Shown here piece by piece: positions 32,396-41,931 of a stretch of DNA of 64,000 bases; position 1 is the first letter of the stretch; each line of letters opens with the position of its first letter. The notes beneath the pieces were generated by a model. It was not told the DNA's origin. It was given only the letters and a program-made list of their open reading frames with translations, and did no database searches. Source of the DNA: Thiodiazotropha sp040507035 (GTDB lineage: Bacteria > Pseudomonadota > Gammaproteobacteria > Chromatiales > Chromatiaceae); NCBI GenBank assembly GCA_040507035.1, contig JBEVVR010000023.1, positions 62,001 through 126,000 of the forward strand. Reading direction: 5' to 3'. The position numbers and the translations under genes are program-made.

Positions 32396-34975
32396 ATGAG
32401 TGAAGTAACGGTAGCACAACTTGCAAATGTCGTTGGCATCCCGGCCGATCGCTTGATGGAACAGTTGGAGGATGCCGGTATCCAGGCCAAGAGTCCTGAT
32501 GACAGGATCTCCGATGAGGAGAAAGCCAAACTGCTGCTCTATCTGCGCGAGAGTCACGGCAAGATGAAGAGTACCGGTGTGACCGCCCCGAGCAAGGTCA
32601 CGCTGCGTCGCAAGACCGTCAGCGAACTGCGTCAGCCCTCGGCGTCACGTAGCACCTTGAGCCGTGCATCGTCGGCGCCAGCGAAGACGGTCAGTGTCGA
32701 GGTGCGCAAGAAGCGTACCTATGTCAAACGCGCCTCGGTAGAGACCGACGAACGCAAGAGCAAAGAGGCGGAAGAGGCACGTAAAGCCCTCGATGAGCAG
32801 GCGAAGGAAAGGGCCGCGATCGAGGCTGAAATCGAGGCGCGCAAGGCGGCGGAAGCAGCGAAACGGGCAGAGGAAGAGGCGGCAAAATTGGCTGAAGAGG
32901 AGGCCGCGCAAAAAGCGGCTGAAGAGGAGGCCGCGCGCAAGGCGGCTGAAGAGGAGTTGTTAAAGGCCGAAGAGCCTGCGGTGGTAGAGGAGAAACAGCC
33001 AAAGCCAGAAGCCGGTCGTGGCAAGAAGGGTCGCAAGGAGACCAAGCGTGAAGAGAAGGAGTTCGAGGAAGAGCAGCGTATGGAGCGCAAAGAACAGCTG
33101 CATGTCGCGGAAGGCGCGAAGGGTCGGCGCAAGAAGAAGACCACCAAGCAGCCGCGTAAATCCGCAGTAACCTCCAGCGAGACCCAGCACGGATTTCAGC
33201 GTCCCACCAGTCCGGTGGTGCATGAGGTCAAGATTCCCGAGAGCATCACCGTTGCCGATTTGGCACAGCGGATGTCGATCAAGGCCGCAGAGGTGATCAA
33301 GGTATTGATGAAGATGGGCATGATGGTAACGATCAACCAGCCGCTGGATCGGGATACCGCGATCCTGGTGGTTGAGGAGATGGGTCATGTGCCGGTACAG
33401 CAGCGAGATGAGGATATAGAGGCCGATCTGCTGAACATGGAGGAGAGTCAGGAGTCCGGCGAGGAAGTCAGCCGCCCGCCTGTGGTAACCATTATGGGCC
33501 ATGTGGATCACGGTAAGACCTCGCTGCTCGACTATATCCGTACCAGCCGTGTTGCCGCTGCCGAGGCGGGTGGTATCACGCAACATATCGGCGCCTATCA
33601 TGTGGACACAGACAAGGGCACAGTCTCCTTTCTCGATACCCCGGGCCACGCCGCCTTTACCGCTATGCGTGCCCGCGGAGCCAAGGTGACCGACATCGTC
33701 ATCCTGGTGGTCTCCGCCGATGATGGGGTGATGCCTCAGACCAAGGAGGCGATTCAACATGCCAAGGCGGCCGAAGTGCCGCTGATCGTTGCGATCAACA
33801 AGATCGACAAGGAGGAGGCCAACCCCGACCGGGTCATCCAGGAGCTCTCCCAGGAGGAGGTTATCCCGGAGGAGTGGGGCGGTGACACCATGTTTGTAAA
33901 AGTCTCGGCAAAGACCGGCCAAGGTATCGACGAACTGCTCGACGCCATCCTGCTGCAGGCCGAGGTACTGGAACTGAAAGCGGTGCAGGAAGGCAACGCC
34001 ACCGGCTCGATTGTGGAGTCCTCGCTGGATAAGGGGCGTGGTCCGGTTGCCACCGTCCTGGTGCAGTCGGGTACCCTGGAGCGGGGCGATGTCATCGTCT
34101 CGGGCAAGGAGTACGGGCGAGTGCGCGCGATGTTCGATGAGAACGGCCGCGCCATCAAGAGCGCAGGTCCCTCTATTCCGGTGGTGGTACTCGGTCTCTC
34201 GGGCACCCCGGAGGCCGGCGATGACGTACGCGTGGTCAGCGATGAGCGGCGCGCCCGTGAAATCGCCGAACTGCGCCACGACAAGCAACGTGACACCCGT
34301 CTGGCGGCACAGAAGGCAGCGAAGCTGGACGAGATGTTCACCCAGATGGAAGAGGGTGAGACCCAGACATTGAATGTGATCGTCAAGGCCGATGTCCAGG
34401 GTAGTGTCGAGGCGTTGAAAGAGGCGCTGACAAAGACCTCAACCGACGAGGTGAAGGTGGCCGTGGTTGCCTCTGGCGTTGGCGGCATCAACGAGTCCGA
34501 CGCCAACCTTGCAGTTACCTCGAATGCTATCATCATCGGCTTCAATGTGCGTGCCGATGCGGGTGCGCGCAGGGTGGTCGAGGAGCAGGGCATAGATATG
34601 CGCTACTACAGCATCATCTATGAAATCATCGATGATGTGAAAAAGGCCATTTCAGGCATGCTCTCTCCGGAGATCCGCGAAGAGATCATCGGCTTGGCCG
34701 AGGTGCGGGATGTGTTCCGCAACTCCAAGCTTGGCGCCATCGCCGGCTGTATGGTCGTCGAGGGAATGGTGAAGCGCAACAATCCGATTCGCGTACTGCG
34801 TGACAACGTGGTGATCTACGAAGGTGCCTTGGAATCCCTGAGGCGCTTCAAGGACGACGTTGCCGAAGTGAAGAACGGCATGGAGTGCGGTATCGGTGTT
34901 AAGAACTACAACGATGTTCAGGTCGGTGATCAAATCGAGGTCTTCGAACGCACGGAAGTGTTGCGTAGTGTGTAG
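32396..34975 (+). CDS. infB: translation initiation factor IF-2
   Basis: An 859-residue IF-2. The N-terminal part has an IF2_N domain (VTVAQLANVVGIPADRLMEQ), then a long charged Ala/Glu/Lys-rich coiled region (about 120-260) and a second IF2_N copy. The GTPase domain starts near residue 365 (GHVDHGKTSLLDYI, DTPGHAAF, NKIDK), followed by domains II to IV ending with the fMet-tRNA-binding part. It positions initiator tRNA on the 30S subunit. Confidence 0.96.
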   Translation: MSEVTVAQLANVVGIPADRLMEQLEDAGIQAKSPDDRISDEEKAKLLLYLRESHGKMKSTGVTAPSKVTLRRKTVSELRQPSASRSTLSRASSAPAKTVSVEVRKKRTYVKRASVETDERKSKEAEEARKALDEQAKERAAIEAEIEARKAAEAAKRAEEEAAKLAEEEAAQKAAEEEAARKAAEEELLKAEEPAVVEEKQPKPEAGRGKKGRKETKREEKEFEEEQRMERKEQLHVAEGAKGRRKKKTTKQPRKSAVTSSETQHGFQRPTSPVVHEVKIPESITVADLAQRMSIKAAEVIKVLMKMGMMVTINQPLDRDTAILVVEEMGHVPVQQRDEDIEADLLNMEESQESGEEVSRPPVVTIMGHVDHGKTSLLDYIRTSRVAAAEAGGITQHIGAYHVDTDKGTVSFLDTPGHAAFTAMRARGAKVTDIVILVVSADDGVMPQTKEAIQHAKAAEVPLIVAINKIDKEEANPDRVIQELSQEEVIPEEWGGDTMFVKVSAKTGQGIDELLDAILLQAEVLELKAVQEGNATGSIVESSLDKGRGPVATVLVQSGTLERGDVIVSGKEYGRVRAMFDENGRAIKSAGPSIPVVVLGLSGTPEAGDDVRVVSDERRAREIAELRHDKQRDTRLAAQKAAKLDEMFTQMEEGETQTLNVIVKADVQGSVEALKEALTKTSTDEVKVAVVASGVGGINESDANLAVTSNAIIIGFNVRADAGARRVVEEQGIDMRYYSIIYEIIDDVKKAISGMLSPEIREEIIGLAEVRDVFRNSKLGAIAGCMVVEGMVKRNNPIRVLRDNVVIYEGALESLRRFKDDVAEVKNGMECGIGVKNYNDVQVGDQIEVFERTEVLRSV

Positions 34976-34992
34976 TTTGTGCAGGCCCTGTT

Positions 34993-35361
34993 ATGTCCCG
35001 TGACTTTCAACGAACAGATCGCATCGGTGCCGAGCTGCAACGAGAATTGGCTGAACTGATCAGAGATGAGGTCAAGGATCCGGCGATGGGTATGGTGACT
35101 ATCCAGGAAGCCCGGGTTGTCAGGGACCTCTCCCAAGCAAAGGTATTCTTTACCGTGATGGCGGCTTCGCTGTCGCAAAAAGAGAGTGTCGAGCATCTGA
35201 ACCAGATGGCAGGGCATCTGCGCTGGGTGTTGGGTCAACGCATGAAGTTGCGATCGATACCCAAGCTGAATTTTGTCTACGACACATCGGTGGAGCAGGG
35301 AGAACACCTATCCAGCCTGATTGATCACGCGGTGAAGGAAAACCACACCGATCCGGATTGA
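34993..35361 (+). CDS. rbfA: 30S ribosome-binding factor RbfA
   Basis: A 122-residue KH-fold protein of the RbfA family: FQRTDRIGAELQRELAELI, DPAMGMVTI, AKVFFTVM, and the C-terminal LRWVLGQRMKLRSIPKLNF block, followed by the LIDHA tail. It binds immature 30S particles during 16S 5'-end processing and cold adaptation. Seventeen bases after infB, within the operon. Confidence 0.95.
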   Translation: MSRDFQRTDRIGAELQRELAELIRDEVKDPAMGMVTIQEARVVRDLSQAKVFFTVMAASLSQKESVEHLNQMAGHLRWVLGQRMKLRSIPKLNFVYDTSVEQGEHLSSLIDHAVKENHTDPD

Positions 35362-35405
35362 TCCTATCTTACGAATAAGCAAATTGAGTATTGGGGCCTG
35401 TTAAC

Positions 35406-36329
35406 ATGGGACGTCGTCGCAACAGAGGGCGCAGTATCAGTGGTGTATTGCTGCTCGACAAACCTGATGGCATGACATCGAATAAAGCCTTGCAAGAGGT
35501 CAAGTTTCTCTACAAGGCGGCGAAGGCCGGGCATACCGGCAGCCTCGATCCGCTTGCCACCGGTCTATTGCCGATCTGTTTCGGGGAGGCGACCAAGCTT
35601 TCGGCCTTCCTCCTGGATGCGGATAAGCACTATCGGGTGAAGGTCAGGTTGGGAGAGACCAGGACCACTGCCGACGCGGAGGGCGAAGTGGTGGAGCAGA
35701 AGGATCCCAATGGGGTGACAGAAGCGATGTTGCAGCAGACTTTGGGCAACTTCCTCGGCGAGCAACAGCAGTTGCCACCGATGTACTCGGCCATCAAACA
35801 CCAGGGTGAACGTCTCTATAAGCTGGCCCGCAAAGGGGTGGAGGTCGAGCGCGAACCTCGAACTATTCATATTCACTCGCTAAGGCTGATCGATTTTTCG
35901 CTACCGGAATTTTCCATGGATGTGCACTGTTCCAAGGGTACCTACGTGCGCACCCTGGCCGAGGATATCGGTAAGCAGCTCGGTTGCGGCGCCTATGTCA
36001 GCGGTCTGCGCCGTACCGGGGTGGGACCCTATGACGACCAGTCGATGGTGACCCTGGAACAGGTGCAGCAGGCTTTTTCCGAGAAACGGTTCCAGGAGAT
36101 GGACGATTGGCTGCTGCCGTTGGAGAGCGCCCTGGCCGAGTGGCCCCAGGTCGCCCTCTCCGCGGATGCCGCCTTCTATATGAAACAGGGTCAACCGATT
36201 CTGGTACCGAATGCGCCCACCAGCGGTCTGGTCCGTCTCTACGCCAATGAGACCGAATTTCTTGGCGTCGGCCAGATTCTCGATGACGGGCGTGTGGCTC
36301 CAAAGAGGCTGATGCAGATAACGAATTGA
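35406..36329 (+). CDS. truB: tRNA pseudouridine-55 synthase TruB
   Basis: A 307-residue TruB: GVLLLDKPDGMTSN, then the catalytic Asp in HTGSLDPLATGLLPI, YRVKVRLGETRTTADAEG, the AIKHQGERLYKLARKG thumb-loop region, and a C-terminal PUA-like domain. It converts U55 in the T-loop of tRNAs. ATG at 35406 is used; a TTG 15 bases upstream is in frame but less likely. Sixth-to-last position in the conserved operon, followed by a 194-base gap before rpsO. Confidence 0.95.
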   Translation: MGRRRNRGRSISGVLLLDKPDGMTSNKALQEVKFLYKAAKAGHTGSLDPLATGLLPICFGEATKLSAFLLDADKHYRVKVRLGETRTTADAEGEVVEQKDPNGVTEAMLQQTLGNFLGEQQQLPPMYSAIKHQGERLYKLARKGVEVEREPRTIHIHSLRLIDFSLPEFSMDVHCSKGTYVRTLAEDIGKQLGCGAYVSGLRRTGVGPYDDQSMVTLEQVQQAFSEKRFQEMDDWLLPLESALAEWPQVALSADAAFYMKQGQPILVPNAPTSGLVRLYANETEFLGVGQILDDGRVAPKRLMQITN

Positions 36330-36523
36330 AATGCAGAAAGAAATCCTTCAAATTGAGTGGATTTTAGGTTGCCGTATGGGCTCAGAACGCGCATACTACG
36401 CCGTCTTTCCGGATTTAGCCTGGAAATTGAACAGAATTTAACCGGTCCCGTCTGCCTGAACTCATTGTCGGGTGGGTATTAAATTGGACCAAAATCAACG
36501 ACGTAACCAAGAGGAGAAACGTC

Positions 36524-36793
36524 ATGTCAATGAGTGCAGCAGAAAAGAAATCGGTCATCGAAGCCTATCAGCGCGCCCCTGGTGATACCGGCTCCCCGGA
36601 AGTACAGGTCGCCCTGATGACCAGCCGAATCACTCAGCTCACAGAGCACTTTAAAGACCACAAACAGGATCACCACTCTCGTCAGGGGCTGGTGCGTCTC
36701 GTCAACTCCCGCCGCAAGCTACTGGACTACCTGAAGGGCAAGGACCAGGCTCGCTATAAAGAGCTGATCAGCCGTCTCGGCCTGCGACGCTAA
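36524..36793 (+). CDS. rpsO: ribosomal protein S15
   Basis: An 89-residue S15 with full family identity (GDTGSPEVQVALMTSRI, HFKDHKQDHHSRQGLV, RRKLLDYLK). It binds the central domain of 16S rRNA. AGAGGAG ribosome site. The 194 bases upstream are non-coding and should contain the rpsO promoter and the leader through which S15 often represses itself, but I could not define a structure with confidence. Confidence 0.97.
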   Translation: MSMSAAEKKSVIEAYQRAPGDTGSPEVQVALMTSRITQLTEHFKDHKQDHHSRQGLVRLVNSRRKLLDYLKGKDQARYKELISRLGLRR

Positions 36794-36829
36794 TCCATCT
36801 TGAAACAAACATAACTCAAGGATTCAAAC

Positions 36830-38923
36830 GTGGCATTAATCAAGAAAGAATTTCAGTGGGGAGACAATAAGGTCTCCATCGAAACGGGTGAGATCGCAAG
36901 GCAGGCTGACGGCGCAGTCATGGTCAATGTGGACGATACCGTGGTTCAAGTGACCGTGGTCGAAGCGAAGAGCGAAGTAGCCCGGGACTTTTTTCCATTG
37001 ACCGTGGATTATCAGGAGAAGACTTACGCCGCCGGTATGATCCCAGGCGGTTTTTTTCGTCGTGAGGGCCGCCCCAGTGAAAAGGAGATCCTCACCGCTC
37101 GACTCATCGATCGCCCAATCAGGCCGTTGTTTCCAAAGGGCTTCACCAGCGAGGTTCAGGTCATTATTACCGTGATGTCCCTGAATCCCGCCGTGGATCC
37201 GGAAATACCGTCATTGATCGGTACTTCAGCGGCACTTGCAATCTCCGGTCTGCCCTTTGAAGGCCCTGTCGGTGCCGCCCGTGTCGGCTATAAGGATGGC
37301 GAATACATTTTGAATGCCGCCACCACCGGTCTTAATCCCGACTCCGACCTGGACCTGATCGTGGCCGGTACCGAAGAGGCTGTATTGATGGTCGAATCGG
37401 AAGCGAATCAGCTCTCCGAAGAGATTATGCTGGGTGCCGTGCTGTTCGGTCATGAACAGTTTCAGACTGTGATCCAGGCGATCAAGGAGCTGGCGGCCGA
37501 GGTCAACAAGCCGGCCGCGGAGTTCGCCGCGCCGGAAGTGGATACAGAACTGACCGCGGCAGTGGAGGCCCAAGCCGCCCAGGGCATCGGCGATGCTTAT
37601 CGTATCGCAGACAAACTTGAGCGTTATGGTGCCATCGACGCGGTCGTGGCGGCAACGTTGCAGAAACTCTGCCCGGAGGACGAGGCTGAACCCCGTTGGG
37701 GTGCCGACGAGGTCAAGGGGGCCATCGAGAAGCTGAAAAAGCGTGTTGTCAGGAGTCGTATCCTTGACGGTGAACCCCGCATCGACGGTCGTGACACCCG
37801 CACCGTGCGTCCTATCTCGGTGCGTACAGGCGTATTGCCGAGAACCCACGGTTCTGCGCTCTTCACCCGCGGTGAGACTCAGGCCCTGGTGATAACCACC
37901 CTGGGTACCGAGCGTGATTCACAGATCATCGATGCACTGGAGGGTTCCCGCCGCGAGCACTTCATGCTGCACTACAATTTCCCACCCTTCTGCGTAGGTG
38001 AGACAGGACGTGTCGGCAGCCCGAAGCGACGCGAAATCGGTCATGGTCGCCTGGCCAAGCGTGGTGTGCTTGCCTGTATGCCGACAATCGGCGACTTCCC
38101 CTATGCGATTCGTGTGGTTTCCGAGATCACTGAGTCCAACGGCTCTTCATCGATGGCGTCAGTCTGTGGTACCAGTCTGGCACTGATGGATGCCGGTGTG
38201 CCGGTCAAGGCACCGGTTGCCGGTGTGGCCATGGGGTTGATCAAAGAGGGCGACAAGTTTGCCGTACTTACCGATATCATGGGTGACGAGGATCACTTGG
38301 GTGATATGGACTTCAAAGTGGCAGGTACCGATCAGGGTATCAATGCCCTGCAGATGGATATCAAGATCAACGGCATCACCAAGCAGATCATGGAGATCGC
38401 ACTGGAGCAGGCAAAAGAGGGCCGTCTGCATATCCTTGGCGAGATGAACAAGGAGATCAATTCGCACCGTGACGAGATGTCGGAGCACGCCCCCCGCATC
38501 ATTGAGTTCAAGATCAATCCGGACAAGATTCGCGATGTCATCGGCAAAGGTGGTGTGACCATTCGTTCCATTACCGAGGAGACAGGGGCCACTGTCGATA
38601 TCACCGATGATGGCGTGGTCAAGATCTTCTCCGTCGACAAGTCTGCGGGGGAGGATGCGCGCAAGCGGGTTGAACTGATCACCGCGGATGTTGAGGTTGG
38701 CACCATCTATGAAGGCAAGGTGGCTAAGCTGATGGATTTCGGTGCCTTTGTCACCATTCTACCCGGCAAGGATGGCTTGGTGCACATCTCCCAGATCTCC
38801 AATGAACGGGTGGAGAAGGTCAGCGACAAGCTCACAGAGGGCGATGTAGTCAAAGTCAAAGTCCTGGAGGTCGACAAGCAGGGCCGCATTCGTCTCAGTA
38901 TGAAGGCGGTGGATGAAACCTGA
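36830..38923 (+). CDS. pnp: polynucleotide phosphorylase
   Basis: A 697-residue PNPase: two RNase PH-like domains (first with FFRREGRPSEKE, second with the FCVGETGRVGSPKRREIGHG active-site stretch), a helical linker, a KH domain (IRDVIGKGGVTIRSITEETG) and an S1 domain (GKVAKLMDFGAFVTILPGKDG). It degrades RNA phosphorolytically as part of the degradosome. GTG start, 36 bases after rpsO; last gene of the operon. Confidence 0.97.
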   Translation: MALIKKEFQWGDNKVSIETGEIARQADGAVMVNVDDTVVQVTVVEAKSEVARDFFPLTVDYQEKTYAAGMIPGGFFRREGRPSEKEILTARLIDRPIRPLFPKGFTSEVQVIITVMSLNPAVDPEIPSLIGTSAALAISGLPFEGPVGAARVGYKDGEYILNAATTGLNPDSDLDLIVAGTEEAVLMVESEANQLSEEIMLGAVLFGHEQFQTVIQAIKELAAEVNKPAAEFAAPEVDTELTAAVEAQAAQGIGDAYRIADKLERYGAIDAVVAATLQKLCPEDEAEPRWGADEVKGAIEKLKKRVVRSRILDGEPRIDGRDTRTVRPISVRTGVLPRTHGSALFTRGETQALVITTLGTERDSQIIDALEGSRREHFMLHYNFPPFCVGETGRVGSPKRREIGHGRLAKRGVLACMPTIGDFPYAIRVVSEITESNGSSSMASVCGTSLALMDAGVPVKAPVAGVAMGLIKEGDKFAVLTDIMGDEDHLGDMDFKVAGTDQGINALQMDIKINGITKQIMEIALEQAKEGRLHILGEMNKEINSHRDEMSEHAPRIIEFKINPDKIRDVIGKGGVTIRSITEETGATVDITDDGVVKIFSVDKSAGEDARKRVELITADVEVGTIYEGKVAKLMDFGAFVTILPGKDGLVHISQISNERVEKVSDKLTEGDVVKVKVLEVDKQGRIRLSMKAVDET

Positions 38924-38942
38924 TTTTCACCGGGTAATAATA

Positions 38943-38970
38943 AAGGGGCCGATTAGGCCCCTTTTTTTTT
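38943..38970 (+). terminator. intrinsic terminator after pnp
   Basis: AAGGGGCC-GATTA-GGCCCCTT with nine T, about 20 bases after the pnp stop. Strong end of the rimP-pnp operon. Confidence 0.92.
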
Positions 38971-39015
38971 GCTCCGCGGCGTGCACTCCCAGGCACGTTA
39001 GTTTCTACTTGAATC

Positions 39016-39252
39016 CTATTTAATCCAGCCATCCCAGACAATTAGAAGCAGTATTGCCCCCAGACTGGTGGAGAGCAGGATGCTTCCAATGCCGACCAAA
39101 ATCTCAGAACCGGAGATAAACCAGGGTTGATCCGACCAGCGGTTGTGGACATGTAACCTGTAGTGCTTGTCAAAGAGATATTTCCAGCCGACCAGGTAGT
39201 CGATATATGAAGCGTTTTTAAAAGGTCTCAAGGAGTGTGTGTCGCCGTTCAT
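39016..39252 (-). CDS. small hypothetical protein with C-terminal membrane helix
   Basis: A 78-residue protein of no recognised family. The first 48 residues are polar and aromatic-rich (DYLVGWKYLFDKHYRLHVHN); residues about 50-72 form one membrane helix (GIGSILLSTSLGAILLLIV). A GGAG ribosome site lies 8 bases before the ATG, which supports a real gene. It is convergent with pnp, beyond the terminator. Confidence 0.55.
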   Translation of the reverse strand: MNGDTHSLRPFKNASYIDYLVGWKYLFDKHYRLHVHNRWSDQPWFISGSEILVGIGSILLSTSLGAILLLIVWDGWIK

Positions 39253-39550
39253 CGCAAAGACTCCGTATTGGGTGTACTTACCCTCAGTCTGTCAACGACA
39301 CCATCATGCCACTCAAATATTGCAGCAATATGACTGCAATATGAATTTTGAGTAACACCTCCCCAATGACTGTTGTTGGGGCCCTGGCAGGATGTGATGG
39401 TTCTTTAGCGATCCTCGATAAAACGGCCACAAAGAGGGAAATCTATAGCTTTTGTAGGAGAATGAATCCGATTGCCACAAAGCCTCGTATAGATGTTTGA
39501 AAGCAGCATTATTTAACTGACTAAATCTTTCTTACACGAGGAATATCAAA
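39253..39550. other. intergenic region with one inverted repeat
   Basis: Separates two divergent small genes. Apart from the dyad at 39317-39342 I see no feature. Confidence 0.4.
39317..39342. repeat. ATATTGCA inverted repeat
   Basis: ATATTGCA and TGCAATAT with a 10-base centre, about 65 bases upstream of the minus-strand 78-residue protein. Possible operator. Confidence 0.35.
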
Positions 39551-39835
39551 ATGAAAATGATACTAGCCACAGCAGCCATGATTCTCTCTACCAACCTCTA
39601 TGCAACCGCATATGACGAGCTCTATGGGGTCATCAGTAATGGTCACGATTTCTATATCGGTTCATCCACATCAAACACCCTGCCCACAGCAGTGCAGCCG
39701 GGTATCGGTGATCAGTACGGAAGTTCGTTTCTCTACTCCGGGGGAGTCGTAAGCAGCAATAGCAAGGCACAACCTGGACATGGTGATGGCTACGCTAGCA
39801 GCTTGATTGATGTTGGTGCTTCGGTTAATTGGTAA
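39551..39835 (+). CDS. small secreted protein, unknown function
   Basis: A 94-residue protein with a clear signal peptide (MILATAAMILSTNLYATA, cleavage near residue 20) and a mature part rich in Gly, Ser and Tyr with a loosely repeated pattern QPGIGDQYGSSFLYSGG / QPGHGDGYASSLIDVGA. No cysteines and no known family. A GAGGAA ribosome site precedes the ATG, and a GC-rich hairpin follows the stop, so it is probably a monocistronic gene. Confidence 0.65.
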   Translation: MKMILATAAMILSTNLYATAYDELYGVISNGHDFYIGSSTSNTLPTAVQPGIGDQYGSSFLYSGGVVSSNSKAQPGHGDGYASSLIDVGASVNW

Positions 39836-39852
39836 TGGAAGTCCCAGTAGAG

Positions 39853-39868
39853 CGGGGCTGCGGCCCCG
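39853..39868 (+). terminator. hairpin after the small secreted protein
   Basis: CGGGGC-TGCG-GCCCCG followed by TTCTCTTCC. Short stem and a mixed pyrimidine tail; a likely weak intrinsic terminator. Confidence 0.6.
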
Positions 39869-40091
39869 TTCTCTTCCGGTCTTTGATATTGATATACTTA
39901 TAAATTAACTTTTAACTCCCTGATAGTGAATAAAAAACACAAGGCAATAGTGTGTCGACAATAGGATTCCCAGGGGAAAAAAGTGTACCGAACCGCTGGT
40001 CCGCGGCAAAATGTTGAATTTCTCTGCATTCATTGAATCCAAATTTCAATAGACGACGTATCCTTACTACCCTGATATCTAGAGGTGAATT

Positions 40092-41849
40092 GTGCCGTCG
40101 ACACACCCAGTAGTTACAGTGCTTGTTCTGTTGCTGGTAACTTCGTCATGTGCAAGCCTCGATGGTCAGGCTGATCAGCATGCTCTGCTTCCCCAGGGGG
40201 AGATGTCAACTGTACGTACTGAAGCTAAGAAATTGATCGGGCGTTTGATCGAAGAGGAGATAGTCCCTGGAGTGAGCATCGCCCTGGTAGATGATCAGGG
40301 TCCGATCTGGCTGGAAGGCTTTGGGAACGCTGACAACCGTAGTGGAGAGCGGGTCGATAGCCGTACCCTGTTCCGGGTCGGATCTATGACCAAGCCGGTT
40401 ACTGCGCTCGCCGTGATGCAGCTTGTGGCGGAGGGTAAGATCGACTTGGACGGCGCGCTGAGTGAGCAGCTGGACGGCTTTTCGATTCGCCATCACGATC
40501 ATCAGACTGCAGCACCGGTGACACCGCGCCAACTGCTGAGCCACCGTAGCGGTCTACCCAGCGATTTGCGTAAAGGTATGTACACCGACACCCCCTTCAC
40601 CCAGGTGACGAAGCTGCTGCATGATGAGTATGCCGCCTATCGCCCCGGAAAGCGCTATAGCTATTCAAATGTGGGTTATGACCTGCTTGGGCACCTGATT
40701 CAGCAACGCTCCGGTGTTGCCTATACCGAGTTTATCGAACGCTCTCTTTTTGCCCCTCTTGGCATGAAAAGCAGCGGCTTTAGCCTCGCGGAGGAAAAGA
40801 CGGCCAGGTTTTCAGCCGGTCACATGGATGGCATGGTTCGACCACAACCACCGCTTCGAGATACTCCGGCACTGGGTCTCTACTCCAGCGCTGAGGAGCT
40901 GGGAGTGTTGATGAGCGCCATGCTTGCTCGGCGTGTACCCGGACTGCCGGCGGAACTGCTACAGCAGATGTGGCAGCCACAGGGCTCAGATGGCCAGATT
41001 TCGCTGGGTGTATTACCGGGGTTTGGTTGGTTCATAGAAGACCATTCGGTGATTGGGAAGCGAGTGCGCCACGGCGGTACGACACTGTTGTTCGGATCGG
41101 AGATGGCATTGCTCACGGAACAGGGATTGGGTATTGCCGTGTTGGCGAATGGCGCAGGCAGTAACAGGATCGCAAAAGAGTTGGCCACCGCCATTCTTAC
41201 CATCGCGGCTTCGATACAGGGGACCATCCCAGAGCAGCATCTGCAGCGGATTGCCGAGAAGAAACCACCCGGTTTTAGCACACCGTCAGGCGGATATGCC
41301 ACCGACCTGGGGCTGTTAATGGTTGATGCGGAGCAGCCCAGGCTCTGTGCCTGCATTATTGAGCGTATTCTTGATTTGGTCCGCTTCGAAGACGGCAGCC
41401 TGGGACTTACCCCGGAGAGTATCAGGGAGCTACCGGAGGGTTATCGGGTACTGGGTGAGTTGCGACTGCGTGAACGTGATGTCAATGGTATGGAGGTCTT
41501 GGTGGCAGACCGTAATGGCAATGAGATCATGCTCGGCAATAGAATCGAATCGGACCAATGGCAGTCCAGCTGGAGGCAACGATTGGGCAGCTACAGAACC
41601 ATCAATCCGGATGGCGAATTCTCCATTGAAGATCTCAAATTGAGCGACCAGGATGGTGTGCTCTGTCTCCACTATCGAGCACCTCATTTGAGTGACAACC
41701 AGATCAGAGTCCCTTTGCAGCCGATATCCCCCACTGAAGCGGTTGTGCAGGGGTTTGGTCGCGGTGGCGGGGAGACGGTACAGATCGTGGAAGTGAATGG
41801 CAAACAATGCCTGAAATTTTCCGGCTATATGGGAGAGCCTCGGGATTAA
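40092..41849 (+). CDS. serine hydrolase lipoprotein (class C beta-lactamase / PBP4* family)
   Basis: A 585-residue protein with a lipoprotein signal (VLVLLLVTSSC, Cys20) and the fold of class C beta-lactamases and D-Ala-specific peptidases: catalytic Ser98-Met-Thr-Lys101 (FRVGSMTKPV), YSNVGYD (Tyr of the YxN motif) and RHGGTT (replacing KTG). The catalytic domain ends near residue 370; about 200 further residues form a C-terminal extension of unknown role. Such enzymes act on peptidoglycan peptides or esters; resistance is not implied. GTG start. It is followed 82 bases later by the ECF sigma gene. Confidence 0.85.
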   Translation: MPSTHPVVTVLVLLLVTSSCASLDGQADQHALLPQGEMSTVRTEAKKLIGRLIEEEIVPGVSIALVDDQGPIWLEGFGNADNRSGERVDSRTLFRVGSMTKPVTALAVMQLVAEGKIDLDGALSEQLDGFSIRHHDHQTAAPVTPRQLLSHRSGLPSDLRKGMYTDTPFTQVTKLLHDEYAAYRPGKRYSYSNVGYDLLGHLIQQRSGVAYTEFIERSLFAPLGMKSSGFSLAEEKTARFSAGHMDGMVRPQPPLRDTPALGLYSSAEELGVLMSAMLARRVPGLPAELLQQMWQPQGSDGQISLGVLPGFGWFIEDHSVIGKRVRHGGTTLLFGSEMALLTEQGLGIAVLANGAGSNRIAKELATAILTIAASIQGTIPEQHLQRIAEKKPPGFSTPSGGYATDLGLLMVDAEQPRLCACIIERILDLVRFEDGSLGLTPESIRELPEGYRVLGELRLRERDVNGMEVLVADRNGNEIMLGNRIESDQWQSSWRQRLGSYRTINPDGEFSIEDLKLSDQDGVLCLHYRAPHLSDNQIRVPLQPISPTEAVVQGFGRGGGETVQIVEVNGKQCLKFSGYMGEPRD

Positions 41850-41931
41850 TCGCCGTTCCGGGGCAAGCCTCTTGCCGCCATCACGCCATGCCAGTACTCT
41901 TGAGGCTGGTTTTCATCCCTCGGGGGGATTC

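Noticed and set aside
40092..41849. AmpC-type antibiotic resistance gene
   Set aside because: The fold is shared with many peptidases and esterases; the protein is a lipoprotein with HGG in place of KTG and a long extension, so resistance is not supported.
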